64,000 nucleotides of DNA, taken from contig CAWERB010000034.1 in the NCBI GenBank assembly GCA_963811335.1, positions 62,001 to 126,000 on the forward strand, written 5' to 3'. Origin of the DNA: Trebonia sp963811335 (GTDB lineage Bacteria > Actinomycetota > Actinomycetes > Streptosporangiales > Streptosporangiaceae). A model generated the notes under the pieces. That model saw only the letters and a program-made list of their open reading frames with translations. It did no database searches and was not told the origin of the DNA. Every line of letters begins with the position of its first letter. Position 1 is the first letter of the stretch. Of this stretch, positions 1 through 7,977 are shown piece by piece. The position numbers and the translations under genes were made by a program.

Positions 1-34
1 CCCGTACCGCCGGAAGACGACGACCCGGAGTAGC

Positions 35-515
35 TCAGCGCTTGATGACCAGAGCGGTCGCCATGGCGGCGATCCCCTCGCCGCGCCCGGTAAGCCCGAG
101 CCCGTCGGTCGTGGTCGCCGAGAGGGACACCGGCGCGCCGGACAGGGCCTCGCTGAGCATCGGCGATCGCCTCGCCGCGCCGTGACCCGATCTTGGGCCG
201 GTTCCCGATCACGTAGACGGCGACGTTCCCGATCACGTACCCGGCCTCGCCGACCAGCCGCGCGGTCTCCCGCAGCAGCGCCACCCCCGGCGCCCCGGCC
301 CACTCCGGCCGCGACGTCCCGAAGTGCGCCCCAAGATCCCCTAGCCCGGCGGCCGAGAGGAGTGCGTCACACGCCGCGTGCGCTGCGGCGTCCCCGTCCG
401 AGTGCCCGGCAAGCCCCCTCTCCCCCGGCCACTCAAGCCCAGCGAGATAGAGGACCCGTCCATCCGCAAACGGATGCACGTCGACCCCGAGCCCCACCCG
501 CGGCAAGTTCTCCAC
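35..515 (-). CDS. ispF: 2-C-methyl-D-erythritol 2,4-cyclodiphosphate synthase IspF, apparent frameshift
   Basis: IspF cyclises CDP-ME 2-phosphate to MEcPP in the non-mevalonate isoprenoid pathway. The GTG start at 515 gives VENLPRVGLGVDVHPF, containing the metal-binding DVH. The middle part has the GHSDGDAAAH zinc site and VIGNRPKIGSRR. Near position 161 the frame changes by +1; the next frame supplies the conserved tail ATTTDGLGLTGRGEG and ends at 35. Together the two parts make about 160 residues, the normal family length. One extra base is the simplest explanation, and because the pathway is usually essential I favour sequence error over a true pseudogene. The usual partner ispD is not between it and carD. 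Confidence 0.85.
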
Positions 516-548
516 CGCAGCAGGCTACTAGCCATGCCATGACAACGA

Positions 549-623
549 AGCTGGGGGCCGCCGGAGATTTCCTCGCGGCCTTCCGAAGGAGTGCCGCGAG
601 AAATCTTCCGGTAGCCCCCAGCT
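549..623. terminator. Long imperfect hairpin between carD and ispF
   Basis: Two arms of about 31 nt (549-579 and 593-623) pair almost completely, starting AGCTGGGGGCC on the left and ending GCCCCCAGCT on the right, with a bulge and a few mismatches and a 13-nt loop. It sits between carD and ispF on the minus strand and would terminate or attenuate carD read-through. No U-tract follows. Confidence 0.55.
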
Positions 624-653
624 ACCACTAGGTCTTGACTTGAGGTAGAACCC

Positions 654-1136
654 TCAGCTGGTGAGAACCTCGTCGAGGAGAGCCTCGGCCTTGTCCTCGT
701 TAGTCTTCTCGGCGAGAGCGAGCTCGCTGACGAGGATCTGCCTGGCCTTGGCCAGCATCCGCTTCTCGCCTGCGGAGAGCCCGCGCTCCTTGTCCCTGCG
801 CCAGAGGTCCCTGACTACCTCGGCGACCTTGTTCACGTCGCCGGAGGCAAGCTTCTCCAGGTTGGCCTTGTACCGGCGTGACCAGTTCGTAGGCTCCTCG
901 GTGTGCGGCGCGCGTAGCACCTCGAACACTCGTTCAAGCCCTTCAGCGCCAACCACGTCCCTGACCCCGACGAGCTCCGCGTTGTCCGCGGGAACGCGCA
1001 CGGTAAGGTCTCCCTTGTCGACCTTGAGGACTAGATAGGTCTTTTCCTCGCCCTTGATCGTGCGGGTCTCAACGGCTTCGATGCGAGCAGCCCCATGGTG
1101 GGGGTAAACGACGGTATCGCCGACCTTAAAAGACAT
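654..1136 (-). CDS. carD: CarD family RNA polymerase-binding transcription factor
   Basis: CarD binds the RNA polymerase beta subunit and stabilises the open promoter complex, notably at rRNA promoters. The 160-residue protein has the N-terminal Tudor-like RNAP-interaction domain (about residues 1-55, MSFKVGDTVVYPHHG) and a helical C-terminal DNA-interacting domain. Trp85 in NWSRRYK matches the conserved tryptophan that wedges into the promoter bubble. A GAAGGGG ribosome binding site precedes the ATG. Length and sequence are typical, with no sign of disruption. It is transcribed towards ispF and diverges from the membrane-protein gene at 1476. Confidence 0.97.
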   Translation of the reverse strand: MSFKVGDTVVYPHHGAARIEAVETRTIKGEEKTYLVLKVDKGDLTVRVPADNAELVGVRDVVGAEGLERVFEVLRAPHTEEPTNWSRRYKANLEKLASGDVNKVAEVVRDLWRRDKERGLSAGEKRMLAKARQILVSELALAEKTNEDKAEALLDEVLTS

Positions 1137-1475
1137 CTGGCAAGTACCCCTTCCGCTGAAGGCTATCTTACCACGGCCTAGACCACCGATAAAATGCCCT
1201 TGCCCGCAAATATGCAGGTCAATACGCTAATTTCGAGCATACGACAGTGTGCTAAGCAGGTACCTACGGCGGTGAGCACGGCCGGTGCCGCTGTCCGCCT
1301 CGGGGGGCCCTAGGTCACGGTCTAGTACGTCGCCGCAGCCAATACATACCTAGTCTACCTGAGAGATCTGCCTCGCCTCCGGAAATCACCCCGCGCGAGT
1401 CGGCATGCGCGCCAGGGCTGGCCCATACTTGAAGGAACAGGCCGGTGGCCGCGGCCGCAGCCAGGAGAGGTGCCA
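1137..1475. other. Divergent intergenic region carD / membrane protein
   Basis: This 339-bp region must hold promoters in both directions. On the minus strand a TAAGAT hexamer at about 1169-1174 is a reasonable carD -10 element. On the plus strand AGGAGAGG at 1463-1470 is the ribosome binding site of the next gene. I see no coding frame or repeat here. Confidence 0.4.
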
Positions 1476-2238
1476 GTGAGCTTCGCCAGCGAGCCGGGGC
1501 GGGATGATGGCAACCTGCCCCCGGTGAACATCGTGATCCCTGACGACGCCAGGGAACTCGATCGCGACGTGCTCGCTTACCGCCGCGAAATGCGCGCCAA
1601 GCGGCGGCGGCAGCGGTTCCTCCGGTTCTTCCAGCCGTTCCGCGCGCCGGAGTTCGGCGGGCACGCGGCGTTCATACCGCTGATCGCCGTCTGCCTCGCG
1701 ATCTGCGTGGTCGGCGGCGCGCTGCTCTCTGTCGCGACAATGAGCCCGGCGTCGGCGCCGACGGTCAACGGCGTGCAGGGGAGCGCTGCAGCCCGTCGTG
1801 CCGGCCGGAGAGCTGACCGCATTGCCGGACGGCTCGGTCCAAGTGGGCGGGCGCGCGGAGCCGGTACGGTCGCTGACGTCCTCGGTGATCGCGCTGATCC
1901 CGGCGAATTGCGATTGCGGGCTGGGGTTGCAGCGTCTTGCCGGGCAGGCGATCGACGCGCACGCCAAGCTCTACTTCGCGGCGGGCGGCCAGGCGCTACC
2001 TCAGCTTGCCGGGCTGACCACCCGCTTCGGTGACGGCACGGCCGTCGCCGCCGCGGACTCTGACAACGCGCTCACCGCCGACTTCCGCCCGTCCGGCCTC
2101 ACCGTCCTGCTTGTCTTCAAGGACGCGGCCGCCGACGTGCAGCGGAACCTGCCGACGGACTTCCAGCTCACGCCGTTGATGCGCGAACTCGGGCAGACGC
2201 GGCCCATTGCCGCCGCGGGCCAGTCTGCCTCTTCCTGA
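1476..2238 (+). CDS. Membrane-anchored extracytoplasmic protein with CxC motif, apparent frameshift
   Basis: The function is not known. The GTG at 1476 is preferred over the one at 1470 because AGGAG lies about 8 nt upstream. An acidic/basic cytoplasmic segment of about 60 residues (RDVLAYRREMRAKRRRQRF) is followed by one membrane segment (FIPLIAVCLAICVVGGALL) and an exported domain containing ANCDCGLGL and a predicted alpha/beta core (HAKLYFAAGG). The CxC pair hints at a thioredoxin-like or redox fold, but this is inference. The frame breaks in a GGGG run at 1778-1781: removing one G joins SAPTVNGVQG to ALQPVVPAGEL. The joined protein is about 253 residues. Confidence 0.6.
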
Positions 2239-2383
2239 CCCGGACCGCCGAAATCCCCTCCCCGCCGCGCCGGTCGTTTCCTGGACCGATAGCATTTCTA
2301 CGGCCTGTAGTGGACCGTCAGGCCACGTGGCCGTGACGGGGGTGGACCTGCCTCCCGCACCCTTGATCGAGGAGGCATTCGCC

Positions 2384-3031
2384 GTGATCAGCGCAAGCTC
2401 AGGGAAGACCGCCGCTGGCCGCCTGCTGCTCGGTGCTGGCGTCCTTGCCCTGCTGATTCCGGCCATCGCCGGGTGCGAAGCCGGAGACAACGCGCCGACG
2501 CTTCAGTTTCACTCCGCGTCCTCCGGCGCGCAGACCGTCGTGAACGGCATCCGGATCACCAACATGTTCGTGCTTGGCGCGCCGACCGGCTCGACAGTCC
2601 CGTCCGGCTCGTCAGCCGGCCTGTTCCTGTCCATCTACAACGGCGGCGCCAGTTCGGACACGCTGGAGAGCGTCAAGGCGCCGGCGGCCGCGAGCATCAC
2701 CCTGTCCAGCGGGCCGGTCGCCCTCCCGGCGAACGCGGTGCCGGTCAACCTCACCGGGCCGCAACCCGAAGTCGTGCTCGAGAACCTGGCCAAGCCGCTG
2801 CGCGGCGGGTCGACCATCCCGGTGACGCTGCAGTTCGCGCACGCCGGCGCGGTCACCCTGCAGGTCCCCATTGAGCCGCAGTCCTTCCAGTGGGCAACCT
2901 TCTCGCCCCCGGCCAGCGCGCCCGCGAGCCCCGCCACGTCCGCGACCCCCGCCACGTCCGTGACCCCCGCGACCCCCGTGCCGTCCGCGACGGCGAGCGG
3001 CACCGCGAGCGCCAGCCCGACGGCCTCGTAG
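2384..3031 (+). CDS. Secreted lipoprotein, PCu(A)C/DUF461-like copper-chaperone family
   Basis: The start is GTG at 2384 with GGAGG at 2371-2375. The 215-residue product has a signal sequence ending in the lipobox AIAGC, so it should be a lipid-anchored cell-surface protein. The body (GIRITNMFVLG, LFLSIYNGGASSDTLESV) has the beta-rich pattern of the PCu(A)C/DUF461 family, but I do not see a clear Met/His copper site, so metal binding is uncertain. The last 40 residues are a low-complexity Pro/Ala/Thr/Ser tail (repeated SATPATSVTPATP), probably a wall-spanning linker. A lipoprotein of this family near the PhoP/RegX3 operon is common in actinomycetes. Confidence 0.75.
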   Translation: MISASSGKTAAGRLLLGAGVLALLIPAIAGCEAGDNAPTLQFHSASSGAQTVVNGIRITNMFVLGAPTGSTVPSGSSAGLFLSIYNGGASSDTLESVKAPAAASITLSSGPVALPANAVPVNLTGPQPEVVLENLAKPLRGGSTIPVTLQFAHAGAVTLQVPIEPQSFQWATFSPPASAPASPATSATPATSVTPATPVPSATASGTASASPTAS

Positions 3032-3046
3032 CGCCGGACGGCGAAA

Positions 3047-3080
3047 GCGGCCCGTCACACCAGCTGGCGTGACGGGCCGC
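3047..3080. terminator. Perfect 12-bp hairpin between convergent genes
   Basis: GCGGCCCGTCAC (3047-3058) pairs with GTGACGGGCCGC (3069-3080) across a 10-nt loop. It lies between the lipoprotein gene (plus) and the response regulator gene (minus), so it can end both transcripts. There is no U-tract, as is common in actinobacteria. Confidence 0.8.
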
Positions 3081-3109
3081 GACGTTTCTCTGCTGCCCGG
3101 CCGGGATAC

Positions 3110-3796
3110 TCAGCCGACCGACTCGAACTTATAGCCAAGCCCCCGCACGGTCACGATGTGCTGCGGCTTGGCGGGGTCGGTCTCGATCTTGGCGCGCAGC
3201 CGCTTGATGTGCACGTCGAGGGTCTTGGTGTCACCCACGTAGTCGGCGCCCCATACCCGGTCGATCAGCTGCATCCGGGTGAGTACCCGGTCGGCGTTGC
3301 GCAGCAGGACCTGGAGCAGCTCGAACTCCTTGAGCGGTAGCTGCACCTGGTCGCCGCGGACGCTGACCACGTGCCGTTCCACGTCCATCCGGACTGGCCC
3401 GGACTCGAGCGTCGCGTCGGTCGCCTCCTCCACGTCGCCGCGCCTGCGGAGCACGGCCCGCATCCGCGCCACCAGCTCCCGCGAGGAGAACGGCTTGGTC
3501 ACGTAGTCGTCGGCGCCGAGCTCAAGGCCGACCACCTTGTCGATCTCGCTGTCCTTAGCGGTCAGCATGATGACCGGCACGCTTGACCGCTCGCGCAGCG
3601 AGCGGCAAACCTCGCTGCCGGGCAGCCCGGGCAGCATCAGGTCGAGCAGCACCAGGTCGGCGCCGGTCCGGTCGAAGGTGTCGAGCGCGTCCGGGCCGGT
3701 CGCGCAGACGGCCACCTCGAACCCCTCCTTGCGGAGCATGTAGGAGATCGCGTCGCTGAACGACTCTTCGTCCTCGACCACGAGCACGCGTGTCAC
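3110..3796 (-). CDS. regX3: OmpR/PhoB-family response regulator, RegX3/PhoP type
   Basis: This is the DNA-binding half of the phosphate-sensing two-component system (RegX3 in mycobacteria, PhoP in Streptomyces). The 228-residue protein has a receiver domain with acidic pocket E8-D9-E10, phospho-acceptor Asp52 in LLDLMLPG, and Lys101 in VTKPF, followed by a winged-helix domain from about residue 130 (LPLKEFELLQVLL, LDVHIKRLRAKIE, TVRGLGYKFE). The start is GTG at 3796 with AGGAGG upstream. The kinase gene is upstream on the same strand, separated by about 100 bp that carry a tandem repeat. Orthology to RegX3/PhoP is inferred from domain order and the neighbouring gpmA and mshA. Confidence 0.93.
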   Translation of the reverse strand: MTRVLVVEDEESFSDAISYMLRKEGFEVAVCATGPDALDTFDRTGADLVLLDLMLPGLPGSEVCRSLRERSSVPVIMLTAKDSEIDKVVGLELGADDYVTKPFSSRELVARMRAVLRRRGDVEEATDATLESGPVRMDVERHVVSVRGDQVQLPLKEFELLQVLLRNADRVLTRMQLIDRVWGADYVGDTKTLDVHIKRLRAKIETDPAKPQHIVTVRGLGYKFESVG

Positions 3797-3829
3797 TGAA
3801 GTTCCCCTCCTGATGGGGTCGGGCGGGCG

Positions 3830-3892
3830 GGGCGGGATCGGGCGGGAAGGGGGCGGGATCGGGCGGGAAGGGGGCGGGATCGGGCGGGGAAG
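3830..3892. repeat. Three tandem 21-bp GC-rich repeats between kinase and regulator genes
   Basis: Unit GGGCGGGATCGGGCGGGAAG plus one G occurs at 3830-3850, 3851-3871 and, with one altered position, 3872-3892. It fills most of the kinase-regulator gap. On the plus strand it is G-rich with repeated GGG/GGGG runs and so could form G-quadruplexes; the transcribed RNA would be C-rich. Confidence 0.9.
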
Positions 3893-3895
3893 AGG

Positions 3896-5026
3896 TTAAG
3901 CATGCGGCCGATCGGCACTTGTGCCGTCATTGTCGCTCCGGAGTGGTAGCCAGAGGGTGAAGGTCGAGCCGGCGCCCTCCACGCTCCGCACGGTGACCCG
4001 GCCCCCGTGCGCGGCCGTCACGTGCTTCACGATGGCGAGCCCGAGCCCAGTGCCGCCGGTGGCCCGCGAGCGGGCCGGGTCGACTCGGTAGAAGCGCTCG
4101 AAGATCCGCTCGAGGTCACGCTCGGGGATCCCGATGCCCTGGTCGGTCACGCTGATCTCAACTCCGCCATCCCCCGGCTTCTTTACGCACACCACCACCC
4201 TGGTGCGTTCCGGGCTGTACACGACGGCATTCTCAAGCAGGTTGCGCACCGCGGTTACCAGCAGGTCTTCCTCGCCGAGCACGGTGAGCCCGCGAACGCC
4301 GATCGACGCGAGCGTGATGCCGCGCGCGTTCGCCTTCATCCGGCACCGGTCGAGCGCCTCGGCGACCACGGCATCGACGGGCACGGACCCCGGGTCGGGC
4401 ACAGGCTCGGCCGCCTGGATCCTGGAAAGCGTGATGAGGTCCTGAACGAGGAACGTCAGCCTCGCCGCCTCCTGCCGCATCCGGCCGGCGAACCTGCGCA
4501 CCGCCTCCGCGTCGTCGGCCGCGTCCTCGATAGTCTCCGCGAGCAGGGCGAGCGCGCCCACCGGCGTCTTGAGCTCGTGGCTGACGTTGGCTACGAAGTC
4601 CCTGCGCACCTCTTCGACCCGGTGCCGGTCTGTCTGGTCCTCCGCGAGCACGAGGACGAGGCCTCCGCCGCCGACGGTGCCGGAGAGCGGTGCCACCCGG
4701 ACCGCGAAGGTGGTGGTCCGCCCGCCGAAACGCGGCACGGGCACCTCGAACTCCGCCTCGCGGATCTCCCCGTCCCTGCGCACCTGGCGCGCGAGGGCGG
4801 CCAGCTCGCTGACCATGAGCCGGTCGCCCTTGACGATCCCGAAAGTGCGAGCCGCGGCGCTGGCGCGCAGCACGCGGTCCTCGCTGTCCACGACGACCGC
4901 GGATGACGAGAGTACGGAAAGGACCGACGCTATTCCCGGCGGCAGCTTCGCGGCTTGCTGCGCGGTGCGCAACCGCGCGTTCCTCGGCTGCCGCGCCCCG
5001 CTTCCCGTGCGTGTCCTTATCGCCAT
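3896..5026 (-). CDS. senX3: Sensor histidine kinase, SenX3/PhoR type, without visible membrane segments
   Basis: This is the partner kinase of the regulator at 3110-3796. From the ATG at 5026 it has 376 residues: a short basic N-terminus, a PAS-like domain (about 30-125), a HisKA helix with phospho-acceptor His150 in FVANVSHELKTP, and an HATPase domain with N box (RNLLENAVVYS), G1 (DQGIGIP), F box (FERFYRVD) and G2 (GGTGLGLAI). Known SenX3/PhoR proteins begin with membrane segments; here neither this frame nor the other frames just upstream encode a hydrophobic stretch. The GTG at 5074 adds only RAARAARIFPGPGQG. It may therefore be cytoplasmic. Confidence 0.85.
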   Translation of the reverse strand: MAIRTRTGSGARQPRNARLRTAQQAAKLPPGIASVLSVLSSSAVVVDSEDRVLRASAAARTFGIVKGDRLMVSELAALARQVRRDGEIREAEFEVPVPRFGGRTTTFAVRVAPLSGTVGGGGLVLVLAEDQTDRHRVEEVRRDFVANVSHELKTPVGALALLAETIEDAADDAEAVRRFAGRMRQEAARLTFLVQDLITLSRIQAAEPVPDPGSVPVDAVVAEALDRCRMKANARGITLASIGVRGLTVLGEEDLLVTAVRNLLENAVVYSPERTRVVVCVKKPGDGGVEISVTDQGIGIPERDLERIFERFYRVDPARSRATGGTGLGLAIVKHVTAAHGGRVTVRSVEGAGSTFTLWLPLRSDNDGTSADRPHA

Positions 5027-5233
5027 GCCTTGTCCAGGACCAGGGAAGATGCGCGCCGCCCGGGCGGCGCGCACGGGCGTGACCAGATCGTACTCACGTA
5101 TCTGATGGTATGCGGACCTTCCCGGGCGCCGACAATCGGGAAATTGAGGTAAATTTCACTCTTTTCCCGATGTTCACCTTCCCGCAAATTCCCGGACACT
5201 TGCCAGGTGCGGTCCATTTACCACCCGCTCGAT

Positions 5234-5977
5234 CTAACGTCCCTGGTTCTTCACGGCCTCGGCGGCGGCCTTCGCCGCTTCCGGGTCAAGGTACTGCCCG
5301 CCGGGCGTGGCCGGCGAGTAGCTCTCGTCGAGTTCATAGCGCAGCGGTATACCCGTCGGGATGTTGAGCTCGGCGATCGCCGCGTCGGAGATCCCGTCCA
5401 GGTGCTTGACGAGCGCGCGCAGCGAGTTGCCGTGCGCCACCACGAGCACCGTCAGGCCCGCCGCGAGGTCGGGAACGATCGCGTCGTGCCAGTAGGGCAG
5501 CATCCGCGCGACCACATCGCGCAGGCATTCGGTGCGCGGCCTGAGCTCGGGCGGCAGCAGCGCGTAGCGCGGGTCGCCCGCCTGGGACAGCGGGTCGTCG
5601 TCGGGCAGCGGCGGCGGCGGCACGTCGTAGGAGCGGCGCCAGATCATGAACTGCTCTTCGCCGAACTCCTCGCGCGTCTGGGCCTTGTCCTTGCCCTGGA
5701 GCGCGCCGTAGTGGCGCTCGTTCAGCCGCCACGAGCGGTGCACCGGAAGCCAGCTGAGCCCGGCGGCCTCAAGCGCCACGTTGGCGGTGGTGATGGCCCG
5801 GGTAAGCACCGAGGTGTACACGACATCCGGGCGAAGCCCGGCGTCCAGCAGCATCTGGCCCGCCGCCACCGCCTCCTGGCGGCCCTTCTCGGCCAGCCCC
5901 ACGTCCACCCAGCCGGTGAACAGGCCCTTGGAGTTCCATTCGCTCTCACCATGACGCAGCAATACGAGGGTTCCCAT
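5234..5977 (-). CDS. gpmA: 2,3-bisphosphoglycerate-dependent phosphoglycerate mutase
   Basis: It interconverts 3- and 2-phosphoglycerate in glycolysis. From the ATG at 5977 the product is 247 residues. The catalytic histidine is His9 in LLRHGESEWN; other family motifs are GLFTGWVDV, LNERHYGALQGKDKAQT, and the second histidine in VVAHGNSLRALVKHL. The C-terminus is extended by a short Ala/Glu-rich segment. An upstream in-frame GTG at 6001 is possible but adds no conserved sequence. It lies upstream of the kinase-regulator pair, the same order as M. tuberculosis gpm1-senX3-regX3, and is divergent from mshA. Confidence 0.95.
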   Translation of the reverse strand: MGTLVLLRHGESEWNSKGLFTGWVDVGLAEKGRQEAVAAGQMLLDAGLRPDVVYTSVLTRAITTANVALEAAGLSWLPVHRSWRLNERHYGALQGKDKAQTREEFGEEQFMIWRRSYDVPPPPLPDDDPLSQAGDPRYALLPPELRPRTECLRDVVARMLPYWHDAIVPDLAAGLTVLVVAHGNSLRALVKHLDGISDAAIAELNIPTGIPLRYELDESYSPATPGGQYLDPEAAKAAAEAVKNQGR

Positions 5978-6075
5978 GCAGTTCAGCGTAGCTGGCAGCA
6001 CCCCGCGCGCCGGCAGGGCACTGGCCCAGGGGACATGCTGGAAGATTTCGGCCGCCGGCGCGGTTGGTTACATCT

Positions 6076-7428
6076 GTGTCCCGCCTGCCCAACGGCCTTC
6101 CGCGACGGATCGCCACGCTCAGTGTCCACACGTCACCGCTCGATCAGCCGGGCACTGGCGACGCCGGGGGACTGAACGTTTACGTTGTCCAGGTAGCCAG
6201 GCGGCTCGCCGCCCGCGGCACCGAGGTTGACATCTTCACCAGGGCGGTATGCCGAGACACGCCCGCGCTGACCGAGCTCGCCCCCGGCGTGCTTGTCCGC
6301 AGCGTGCCCGCGGGCCCGTTCGAGGAACTTGACAAGCATGACCTGCCCGCGCAGGTCTGCCAGTTCACCCTTGAGGTGCTCCGCGCCGAGGCCGCGTCGG
6401 AACCGGGCAGGTACGACTTGCTGCACGCGCACTACTGGCTGTCCGGCCAGGTCGGCGCGGCCGCCAAGGAGCGCTGGGGCGTCCCGCTCGTGCAGTCGAT
6501 GCACACCCTGGGCAAGGTGAAGAACGCGGCGCTCGCGGCGGGCGATGCCGTCGAGCCTGACGAGCGGATCCGCGGCGAGCTTGAGGTGGTGGCCGCGGCG
6601 GACCGGCTCATCGCCAACACCGCCGAGGAGGCGCACCAGCTGACCGAGCTGTACGGCGCGGACCCGGCCAAGGTGCAGACCGTCAACCCGGGCGCGGACC
6701 TGAGCGTCTTCCGGCCGGGCGGCCCGCGGGACAGGGCAGCGGCACGGCGCCGTCTCGGGATCGCGCCGGACGCGGTGGTGCTGCTGTTTGTCGGCCGGGT
6801 GCAGCCGCTCAAGGGGCCCGACGTGGTGCTCAAGGCCGCGGCCAGGCTGCTTGAGGCCGATCCCGGGCTGCGCGGGACTCTCCAGGTGGTTCTCGTCGGC
6901 GGTCCGAGCGGGCGGCAGGAACGCGCCGATCCTGACCGGATGCGCGAGCTTGCCGCGCAACTCGGTATCTCCGATGCCGTCAGGTTTGAGCCGCCCTGCC
7001 CGCAGGACGAGCTCGCGCAGTGGTACCGGGCAGCGACGCTGATGCTCACCCCGTCACACTCGGAATCGTTCGGCCTTGTCGCGCTTGAGGCTCAGGCCTG
7101 CGGCACCCCGGTAGTGGCGGCCGGCGTCGGCGGGCTACGCACGGTCGTCAGGGACGGCATCTCGGGTGCCCTGGTGGACGGCCACGACCCCGCTGACTGG
7201 GCCCGTGCCATCCGGCGCCTGGTCAGGGCGCCAGGACTGCTGCGGGAACTATCGGCGGGCGCGCTGCGACACGCGTCCGCTTTCGGCTGGTCCGCGACGG
7301 TGGACCGGCTGGCCAAGGTGTATACCGCGGCGATGGACGAGGCAGTGGTCTCCCGGGCGGGCGGCCACCCGGGGCATGTCCGATGGAAAAGCGATGGCCT
7401 CGGACATGCAGCCCGGGTCGGAGCGTAA
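6076..7428 (+). CDS. mshA: D-inositol-3-phosphate N-acetylglucosaminyltransferase MshA
   Basis: MshA starts mycothiol synthesis by transferring GlcNAc from UDP-GlcNAc to inositol 3-phosphate. The protein (about 450 residues) is a GT-B family 4 glycosyltransferase. The N-terminal domain has VHTSPLDQPGTGDAGGLNVYV; the middle has HAHYWLSG and QSMHTLGKVKN; the C-terminal domain has LFVGRVQPLKGPDVVL and the nucleotide-sugar site TPSHSESFGLVALEAQACGT. GTG at 6076 is chosen; TTG at 6064 would add four residues and neither has a clear ribosome binding site. The next gene starts 6 nt after the stop, suggesting one transcript. Confidence 0.95.
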   Translation: MSRLPNGLPRRIATLSVHTSPLDQPGTGDAGGLNVYVVQVARRLAARGTEVDIFTRAVCRDTPALTELAPGVLVRSVPAGPFEELDKHDLPAQVCQFTLEVLRAEAASEPGRYDLLHAHYWLSGQVGAAAKERWGVPLVQSMHTLGKVKNAALAAGDAVEPDERIRGELEVVAAADRLIANTAEEAHQLTELYGADPAKVQTVNPGADLSVFRPGGPRDRAAARRRLGIAPDAVVLLFVGRVQPLKGPDVVLKAAARLLEADPGLRGTLQVVLVGGPSGRQERADPDRMRELAAQLGISDAVRFEPPCPQDELAQWYRAATLMLTPSHSESFGLVALEAQACGTPVVAAGVGGLRTVVRDGISGALVDGHDPADWARAIRRLVRAPGLLRELSAGALRHASAFGWSATVDRLAKVYTAAMDEAVVSRAGGHPGHVRWKSDGLGHAARVGA

Positions 7429-7434
7429 GCCGGC

Positions 7435-7977
7435 ATGGCGCCAGACAACGCTGCCGACTGCGCTGCCATTGCGTCCGCCCTGGAGGGCCTCGGCCTGGCC
7501 TACGAACGTCCGGAGCCGCACGCGTTCCTGGTCCGCCTTGCGGGCGAGCACAAGCTCGCCACGATGACCTGGCTGATCGCGGGAGAGCACAGTCTCCAGG
7601 TCGAGGCCTTTTTCTGCCGCCAGCCGGACGAGAATCACGCGGCCTTCTACCGGTTCCTGCTTGAGCGAAGCGCCAGGATGTACGGGGTGCACTTCGCGCT
7701 CGACCGGGCCGGCGACGTCTACCTGACCGGACGGCTTCCGCTTTCCGCGATCACTGAGCCGGAAATCGACACGATACTCGGCTGTGTGCTGACTTATTCT
7801 GACGAGATGTTCAATGAGGCGATAAAGATTGGCTTTGCCTCAGCCATCCGACGAGAATGGGCGTGGCGTGAAAAGCGGGGAGAGAGCCTAGCCAACCTGC
7901 GCCCGTTCGCAGACCTCGTCACCGGCGAGGACAGGCAGGGGCGGGCTCGGGTGGGAGAGAAGAAGAGCCAGGCGTGA
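7435..7977 (+). CDS. YbjN domain-containing protein (Rv0487-like)
   Basis: A 180-residue soluble protein of the YbjN (type III secretion chaperone-like fold) family, whose biochemical role is not established. It has the family layout of a central beta-sheet region (FLVRLAGEHKLATMTWLIAGEHSLQVEAFF) and a long helix, ending in a charged tail. It follows mshA by 6 nt and overlaps the next gene by 4 nt (GTGA). The same neighbour follows mshA in mycobacteria, supporting orthology. Confidence 0.85.
   Translation: MAPDNAADCAAIASALEGLGLAYERPEPHAFLVRLAGEHKLATMTWLIAGEHSLQVEAFFCRQPDENHAAFYRFLLERSARMYGVHFALDRAGDVYLTGRLPLSAITEPEIDTILGCVLTYSDEMFNEAIKIGFASAIRREWAWREKRGESLANLRPFADLVTGEDRQGRARVGEKKSQA

Noticed and set aside
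5160..5185. Possible PHO box upstream of the kinase gene (GTTCACCTTCC and TTTCACTCTTT)
   Set aside because: The two half-sites are 18 nt apart instead of the 11 or 22 expected for PHO-box direct repeats and each has mismatches.
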